This document shows, piece by piece, positions 6,334-10,565 of a stretch of DNA of 10,565 bases (within the stretch, counting starts at the first letter, position 1; the number at the start of each line of letters is the position of its first letter). Under the pieces are notes generated by a model that did not search any database, was not told where the DNA came from, and worked only from the letters and a program-made list of their open reading frames with translations. Location of the stretch: contig JBJKYL010000007.1 of the NCBI GenBank assembly GCA_045561055.1, positions 1 through 10,565 on the forward strand, in the 5' to 3' direction. Made by a program: the position numbers and the translations under genes. The DNA comes from SMWC01 sp045561055 (GTDB lineage Bacteria > Pseudomonadota > Gammaproteobacteria > Steroidobacterales > Rariloculaceae).

Positions 6334-8029
6334 TTTTTTTAGCTAGTAAAGCAAATAGGGCCTCGTTAATTTCCTCAAATAGTCTAAAAAATGCCGTAGC
6401 TTTACCAGTTGACATTTCATTGGTGCCGCTCTCATCAATCAGAAGGCTTTCAATATTGGCTTCGACGTATTCAAATAGCTCTTGATCAGTTTGCCAAAGC
6501 CTATCAGAAGTTCCCCTTACAAAGGCATCATACATTTCAGTTATACCGTTTGAAAAGTCCCGCCTTTTTTCAAAGAATGGCATTATAATATCGTCAAACC
6601 AAGACAATCCATAGGCCTTGCAAACACCAGAAACTTCTGAGTGAACCCGTCCGTTGTGCAATATTTCAACAGTTAAATCCATCTCTCGAGCGCTGATGTA
6701 ATCCTTATGCGGTAAACTATCACTTCCAATTAAAATTTCTTCACTTTCAACAGCCGCGAACTTGGTATCCCCGATACTATACATGCCAAATGACCTTGGC
6801 ATAATCCTAAACCGGGCCTGCATTCCAAACTCTAAACGGCTTTCGGGAGTACTTAGTTTAGTCTGTGGTAGCATTATCAACTGGTACATGCGGATATTAT
6901 CAAATTCCATCCCAACAGTATCACGTAACGATTGTATATGTTTTTCTAGCGTATCCCCTGGGAGTCCCAAGATTAATTCTGAATATGTGCCCATATTTAA
7001 CGTGGTGGCCTTTTGACCAACTTCTACAAGCTTTTCGACAGAGATGTTTGATCGGTCTACATTCGCTAAAACAGTTTCATCTGTCGATTGCAGAGATGCT
7101 GCCATAGAAACTGCGCCATTCAATGATTGGATAATATCCACAACTCGTTCTTTTTGGTTTTTACCAGTCGAAACATGGATATATTTTGGATAGCCAAATT
7201 CTCTCTGACAATCTGCAATAATACGAGCTTTGTCTTGATCCTGCTTAAACATCCCAAAATTTGCATCTGAAATAAACAAGTCAGGTGGTCCCTTCACACG
7301 TTCAGAAATATATCGTATTTCGTCTTCAAGAGGATCCAGCCTCTGTTCAACTTTGTTGTAATAAGCTGCACCTTCTGTGCAGAATGCACATTTAAAAGGG
7401 CAACCACGCGTGGTGTGAACAAGAGGGCAAAGTTTTTCATCAAAAAATTTATCCATAAGACCATTCAAATAAGGTGATGGTACGTTACTTAGGGTCACCC
7501 GTGGCAAGATTGGCCCCTGGATTACTTCTCCGTCATTTGAATAATGAACATTGCCGATCAGCCGTTGATCTGCCTTTAAACGTTCAACATTAAAATCTAA
7601 TTCATGTAAAGTATCATAGAGCTGGACAAATGCCTCCTCACCCTCTCTGGCTACATAAAAATCAATAATGCCTCCGAATCTATCCCAAAAAGTTTCCAAC
7701 TCTTCATCAGTTAAGCCGTAGTTAGGGCCACCAAAAACTATTATGGTATCCGGCCATATTTTTTTAATATTTTCAGCATAAGCCCTGGAAATAGAAAAAT
7801 TCCATGAGTAATTGGCAAAAGCAACAATTCTTGGGACGGATAACATCAGAGCTTCGCTTAGATCATGTGGGTACTTAAAGAGCTCAACTTTAGCCTTACC
7901 GGGCCTCTCCTGATTCAAATATGAGGCAATAAGGCCAATGGACAGAGGGAAAACATTTGAGGAAAGCAACATTCCGTCGTGCGTCAAATCTGCCATATAA
8001 ATCAAATCAGATTTCAATTTCTTCACCAT
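6320..8029 (-). CDS. cobalamin-binding-type radical SAM enzyme
   Basis: 569 residues, cytoplasmic, and first gene of the operon. The N-terminal part (about 1-160) has a Rossmann-like layout of the B12-binding type, with IIVFGGPNYG at 96-105 and VAREGEEAF at 126-134, although a canonical DxHxxG cobalamin ligand motif is not evident. The radical SAM core begins at about 200, with the cluster-binding RGCPFKCAFC (Cys210, Cys214, Cys217). SDANFGMF at 254-261, HVSTGKN at 285-291 and ELILGLPGDT at 351-360 follow. Class B radical SAM enzymes of this kind usually methylate or rearrange unactivated carbons in natural products, lipids or sugars. The substrate here is unknown. ATG 8029 gives a family-like N-terminus (YMADLTHDGMLLSSNVFPL) but no clear ribosome binding site. 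Fifty bases upstream lies an IS end, so the native promoter may be lost or replaced. Confidence 0.88.
   Translation of the reverse strand: MVKKLKSDLIYMADLTHDGMLLSSNVFPLSIGLIASYLNQERPGKAKVELFKYPHDLSEALMLSVPRIVAFANYSWNFSISRAYAENIKKIWPDTIIVFGGPNYGLTDEELETFWDRFGGIIDFYVAREGEEAFVQLYDTLHELDFNVERLKADQRLIGNVHYSNDGEVIQGPILPRVTLSNVPSPYLNGLMDKFFDEKLCPLVHTTRGCPFKCAFCTEGAAYYNKVEQRLDPLEDEIRYISERVKGPPDLFISDANFGMFKQDQDKARIIADCQREFGYPKYIHVSTGKNQKERVVDIIQSLNGAVSMAASLQSTDETVLANVDRSNISVEKLVEVGQKATTLNMGTYSELILGLPGDTLEKHIQSLRDTVGMEFDNIRMYQLIMLPQTKLSTPESRLEFGMQARFRIMPRSFGMYSIGDTKFAAVESEEILIGSDSLPHKDYISAREMDLTVEILHNGRVHSEVSGVCKAYGLSWFDDIIMPFFEKRRDFSNGITEMYDAFVRGTSDRLWQTDQELFEYVEANIESLLIDESGTNEMSTGKATAFFRLFEEINEALFALLAKKNGHN
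6333..6340 (-). other. A8 homopolymer at the radical SAM gene break
   Basis: On the coding (minus) strand the sequence is GCT, eight A residues, then TGG. The radical SAM frame reads Ala-Lys-Lys-Asn and stops 12 bases later. With seven A residues it would run straight on into the 114-residue frame. Runs of eight or more A residues are known sites of polymerase slippage and of sequencing error. Confidence 0.85.
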
Positions 8030-8078
8030 TGAACATAATAAACTTTAATAAGCCACTACCGAGTTGGGCTCAACTAAC

Positions 8079-8103
8079 TGTGCGTCGTCAGACCCTGTGG
8101 AAC
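8079..8103 (+). repeat. right terminal inverted repeat of the IS3-family element
   Basis: Reads TGTGCGTCGTCAGACCCTG, then TGGAAC. It aligns with 4219-4243 at about 18 of 25 positions without gaps, the level usual between the two ends of one IS3 element. Confidence 0.65.
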
Positions 8104-8153
8104 CATTTGACCCTATTTCTAAGCGACACTTTTCTGCCGGTGACTTCTCCAGT

Positions 8154-8314
8154 CTAACCTGCTAATTGCAGGTTGTGTATTTTTCTCTGGGTCAGTGTCC
8201 GGTATTTCGCCGCCGCACGCTGATCCAGTATTTCGTTTCGCTTGCCTTCATAGACACCTGCGGGCGTCACGTTGTCCAATGACTCATGGTATCGCTCGTG
8301 ATTGTAATGAATTA
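8154..8314 (-). pseudogene. IS3-family transposase OrfB, C-terminal fragment
   Basis: The minus-strand frame ends at TAG 8154-8156 and reads HYNHERYHESLDNVTPAGVY, then EGKRNEILDQRAA. This is the conserved tail of the IS3-family OrfB, after the last acidic residue of its DDE integrase domain. A Gly replaces the usual Asp in the TPADVY motif. The DDE catalytic core is missing, so it is inactive. Confidence 0.85.
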
Positions 8315-8669
8315 AACACACAGATACAAAAATACTATGACGAGTTTAGAAAAGATTTGAATCAGGGTAATTTTCCTGCTGTCTTTGAATTAATTAAAAA
8401 ACCATAACTCAAAAAATAATCTAGAAAGAAAAGAACATGTTTTAGGCACTTTTGCGATTTTATATACGCAAGTTAGATACAAAACAGAAATTATGATTTT
8501 AGGAAATAATCCCTCTTGGTTTGATAAAGATAACGGAGCTATAGGTTATAGAATTGTTAGCGACCTTATGAAAACCGCCCCTGACTATAATTCCTATATA
8601 GAAGACAACCATGTTTTTGCCTCTATAATTTATCAAATGCTTTTCTTAGGGTTTTTTCATTTGGATTAA
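8313..8669 (+). pseudogene. hypothetical protein remnant with one frameshift
   Basis: Beyond the IS break a plus-strand frame reads YYDEFRKDLNQGNFPAVFEL and stops at TAA 8405-8407. The next frame continues with NLERKEHVLGTFAILYTQ, IMILGNNPSWFDKDNGAIGY and a tail ending at TAA 8667-8669. Removing one A from the A6 run at 8396-8401 joins them without a gap. The 5' part is lost at the IS junction. I do not recognise the family with confidence; GNNPSWF followed by further hydrophobic and charged blocks looks like a conserved small cytoplasmic protein. The end overlaps the 3' end of mtnA by 47 bases in convergent orientation, so the last dozen codons may not be genuine. Low GC matches mtnA and mtnP, suggesting it belongs to the older backbone. 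Confidence 0.5.
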
Positions 8670-9708
8670 AAATCCCTTTCTCAGTAATAATACCTGTAAT
8701 AAATTTTGAAGGGGTGACATCAAATGCAGGATTCAATGACTTTATTTCCTCTGGGTATAGTCTAATTGTTTTTAAAACCCCATCACTATCTAGTCCATTT
8801 ATATGATCTATTTCTTCGGAAGGTCTATCCTCTATGGGGATATCATTTAAACCATTTTGTATATTCCAATCTATCGTGCTGCTAGGCAGTGCCGCATAAA
8901 ACGGTATATCATTTTCTTTAGCGGCCAGAGCCTTTAGGTATGTTCCTATCTTATTGCAGACATCACCGGCTGAAGTCGTTCTGTCGGAGCCAACTATTAC
9001 AAGGTCAACCAAACCTCTTTGCATTAGATGCCCGCCACAGTTATCGACAACCAAAGTATGATCTATATCTTCATTTGCTAATTCCCAAGCAGTCAGTCCT
9101 CCCTGATTCCTTGGACGAGTTTCATCAACCCACACGTGAATGCTGATGCCTTCTCTGTTTGCTCTAAAAATTGGTGCAAGCGCTGTACCCCAATCCACAG
9201 TTGCTAACCAACCCGCATTGCAATGTGTTAAGACATTTACGACCTTATGATTTTTTTTATTAGCGAGTTCAGACAAAATTCTAAGTCCTTCTTGTCCGAT
9301 AGATCTATTTTTTTGAATATCTTCCTCTGCTAATGAGTTAGCTAATTTGTGAGCTTCTTCTGCTCTTCTGTTACCAGTTATTTTAGAGAGTTTATCTTTA
9401 AATAAATTTAATGCCCAGAATAAGTTAACTGCAGTTGGTCTGGTCTTAGACAATAAATTGCAAGTTATTTGTAAGCCTTTATCACTTGGGTCTTTTTTCA
9501 TTGATTCAGCTATAGCAAAAGCTGCTGTTACACCAATTAATGGCGCTCCTCTCACTTTCATGTCTGATATAGCTACACAATAATCATTCAATGAAACCAA
9601 TTTTATTACGTTCAACGAATGCGGGAGATATCTTTGATCAATAATTTTTACCTCTTGTGACGACTTGTCTCGCCAAATCGATCTGAAGTTTTCGCCATTA
9701 ACTTTCAT
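8623..9708 (-). CDS. mtnA: S-methyl-5-thioribose-1-phosphate isomerase
   Basis: Interconverts 5-methylthioribose-1-phosphate and 5-methylthioribulose-1-phosphate in methionine salvage; some members also take 5-deoxyribose-1-phosphate. At 361 residues it is normal for the family, which shares a fold with eIF2B regulatory subunits. Visible motifs are IIDQRYLP at 22-29, MKVRGAPLIGVTAAF at 50-64 and NVLTHCNAG at 158-166 with catalytic Cys163. VDETRPRNQG follows at 194-203, then GSDRTTSAGDVCNKIGTY at 240-257 with catalytic Asp242. ATG 9708 lies within the end of mtnP (11-bp overlap), so the two are translationally coupled. Only MtnP and MtnA of the pathway appear; MtnB, C, D, E and K are not in the window. 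Confidence 0.95.
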   Translation of the reverse strand: MKVNGENFRSIWRDKSSQEVKIIDQRYLPHSLNVIKLVSLNDYCVAISDMKVRGAPLIGVTAAFAIAESMKKDPSDKGLQITCNLLSKTRPTAVNLFWALNLFKDKLSKITGNRRAEEAHKLANSLAEEDIQKNRSIGQEGLRILSELANKKNHKVVNVLTHCNAGWLATVDWGTALAPIFRANREGISIHVWVDETRPRNQGGLTAWELANEDIDHTLVVDNCGGHLMQRGLVDLVIVGSDRTTSAGDVCNKIGTYLKALAAKENDIPFYAALPSSTIDWNIQNGLNDIPIEDRPSEEIDHINGLDSDGVLKTIRLYPEEIKSLNPAFDVTPSKFITGIITEKGIFNPNEKTLRKAFDKL

Positions 9709-10555
9709 TATTAAATTTTGTAGTCTTAATTAAATCTAAAAAACTTTGATCGTTATCAACAGAAGTCGTTATTACAATATCAGATACGTCTGAACTACAA
9801 TGGCTACAACTTTTTTCATTCATGTTAGTTAATGCTGACAAAGATTTTATTAGTGTATGAGCATTAGAAGTATTGGCCTTCATCACTTTATAGATTGCCT
9901 CAATTGATACATCGTCGTGTTCCGGGTGCCAACAATCATAGTCAGTAACCATTGCCAACGATGCATAACAAATACCTGCTTCTCTAGCTAATTTGGCTTC
10001 AGGCATATTAGTCATTCCTATAACATCGCAACCCCATGATCTATATAGAAGTGATTCTGCTCTAGTACTAAACTGCGGTCCCTCAATACATAGATATGTT
10101 CCCTTGTTGGAGTGACCAAACTTATTTTTTTCTAAGGCCGTGATTATAGAATTTGAAAGAGCTCTACAAACAGGGTCACCAAATGGGACATGGGCAACAC
10201 AACCACCTTGGAAAAAAGTGCTCTTCCTTTTAAAGGTCCTATCTATATATTGATCTATAACAATAAACTTGCCTGGCTCATGCTCTTCTTTCAGGCTTCC
10301 AACAGCAGAGATAGAAACAATCTTATCTACGCCTATTCTCTTAAGACCTTCTATATTGGCCCTATAATTTATTTCAGATGGGTTGAGTTGATGGTTTAAG
10401 CCATGTCTCGGTAAAAAGGCAAATTCTAAGTTGCCAATAGAACCTATAACAGCCGGAGCTGAAGGCGCACCATATATTGATTCAAGGAGAACTGTTGTTT
10501 TCTGATCAAGCTCGTCTATTTCATATAAACCACTACCGCCAATGACTCCGATCAT
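9698..10555 (-). CDS. mtnP: S-methyl-5'-thioadenosine phosphorylase
   Basis: Splits methylthioadenosine with phosphate into adenine and 5-methylthioribose-1-phosphate; many bacterial members also use 5'-deoxyadenosine. The 285 residues match family length. Motifs are IGGSGLYEI at 5-13, LPRHGLNHQ at 48-56, ISAVGSL at 82-88, IEGPQFSTRAES at 157-168, IGMTNMPEAKLAREA at 179-193 and TDYDCW at 204-209. Thr181 and Asn183 in the MTN motif and the TDYD aspartates are the usual substrate and base contacts. The start ATG 10555 is fixed by AGGAG five bases upstream. It heads the mtnP-mtnA unit. Its adenine product is the substrate of Apt encoded at 3594-4124. Confidence 0.96.
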   Translation of the reverse strand: MIGVIGGSGLYEIDELDQKTTVLLESIYGAPSAPAVIGSIGNLEFAFLPRHGLNHQLNPSEINYRANIEGLKRIGVDKIVSISAVGSLKEEHEPGKFIVIDQYIDRTFKRKSTFFQGGCVAHVPFGDPVCRALSNSIITALEKNKFGHSNKGTYLCIEGPQFSTRAESLLYRSWGCDVIGMTNMPEAKLAREAGICYASLAMVTDYDCWHPEHDDVSIEAIYKVMKANTSNAHTLIKSLSALTNMNEKSCSHCSSDVSDIVITTSVDNDQSFLDLIKTTKFNNES

Positions 10556-10560
10556 ATGAT

Positions 10561-10565
10561 CTCCT
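10561..10565 (-). promoter_or_regulatory. ribosome binding site of mtnP
   Basis: The last five bases read AGGAG on the minus strand, five bases before the ATG. It is one of the best Shine-Dalgarno matches ahead of an intact gene here and decides the mtnP start. The promoter lies outside the window. Confidence 0.85.

Larger units (their letters stand above)
8079..8315 (-). mobile_element. IS3-family insertion sequence, right-end fragment
   Basis: It contains the last 52 codons of orfB and the terminal inverted repeat (8079-8103). It is truncated near 8315, where orfB similarity ends and AT-rich unrelated sequence begins. The terminal TGT at 8079 faces the radical SAM gene. No target-site duplication is seen between the bases flanking this end and those flanking the left fragment at 4218. 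It matches the left-end fragment at 4219 by its inverted repeat. Confidence 0.75.

Noticed and set aside
4219..8315. Composite transposon with two intact IS copies
   Set aside because: Both copies are truncated internally, their ends face the same way and no target-site duplication is visible.
8195..8407. Plus-strand frame of 70 codons from ATG 8195
   Set aside because: Its first 40 codons run antisense through the IS orfB fragment. Only the part after about 8313 belongs to a separate remnant, so it is not one gene.
10550..10559. Palindrome ATCATATGAT at the mtnP start
   Set aside because: A ten-base AT-rich palindrome at a start codon is easily chance, and nothing else points to an operator.
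1..10565. CRISPR array, rRNA, tRNA or riboswitch
   Set aside because: No regularly spaced repeats, rRNA stretches, complete cloverleaf or recognisable riboswitch core were seen on either strand.

Overview
The window looks like an accessory, rearranged stretch of a proteobacterial chromosome. A marine, uncultured lineage is plausible but cannot be shown from the sequence. It is a mosaic. A broken, GC-rich tyrosine integrase lies at the left edge. An intact aldolase-dehydrogenase fusion of moderate GC follows. Three AT-rich salvage genes (apt, mtnA, mtnP) are split into two places. Between them sits a block carrying a radical SAM gene and two short-chain dehydrogenase genes, with a half insertion sequence at each end. 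Every intact gene reads on the minus strand. Almost everything on the plus strand is a remnant.

Layout, left to right. Positions 4-39 hold three copies of a 12-bp direct repeat. Positions 69-447 are the N-terminal part of a P4-type integrase with a one-base frameshift and a lost C-terminus. Positions 492-2471 encode a class II aldolase/SDR fusion of the rhamnulose-1-phosphate aldolase type. Positions 2472-3593 have no convincing intact gene, only two hairpins and an unrecognised open frame (3199-3492). Positions 3594-4124 are apt. At 4159-4218 a terminase-small-subunit-like fragment is cut by the left end of an IS3-family element (4219-4402). Positions 4490-8029 form a tightly packed minus-strand operon: cobalamin-type radical SAM enzyme, its apparently split-off C-terminal part, SDR, SDR. 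Positions 8079-8315 hold the right end of a matching IS3-family element in the opposite orientation. Positions 8313-8669 are a frameshifted plus-strand hypothetical gene. mtnA (8623-9708) and mtnP (9698-10555) overlap as an operon whose ribosome binding site is the last five bases of the window.

How the genes fit together. MtnP splits methylthioadenosine (and often 5'-deoxyadenosine) into adenine and a 5-substituted ribose-1-phosphate. Apt recaptures the adenine, and MtnA isomerises the sugar phosphate. The IS-bounded radical SAM/SDR block separates apt from mtnA, so it may have been inserted into, or rearranged within, an older salvage locus. The radical SAM/SDR operon looks like a small biosynthetic cassette of unknown product, probably truncated at one or both ends. 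Its radical SAM gene is split at a run of eight A residues, and removing one A would restore a protein of about 680 residues. Two other remnants (integrase and plus-strand hypothetical) are also restored by removing one A from an A run. A systematic assembly or sequencing error should therefore be weighed against real decay.
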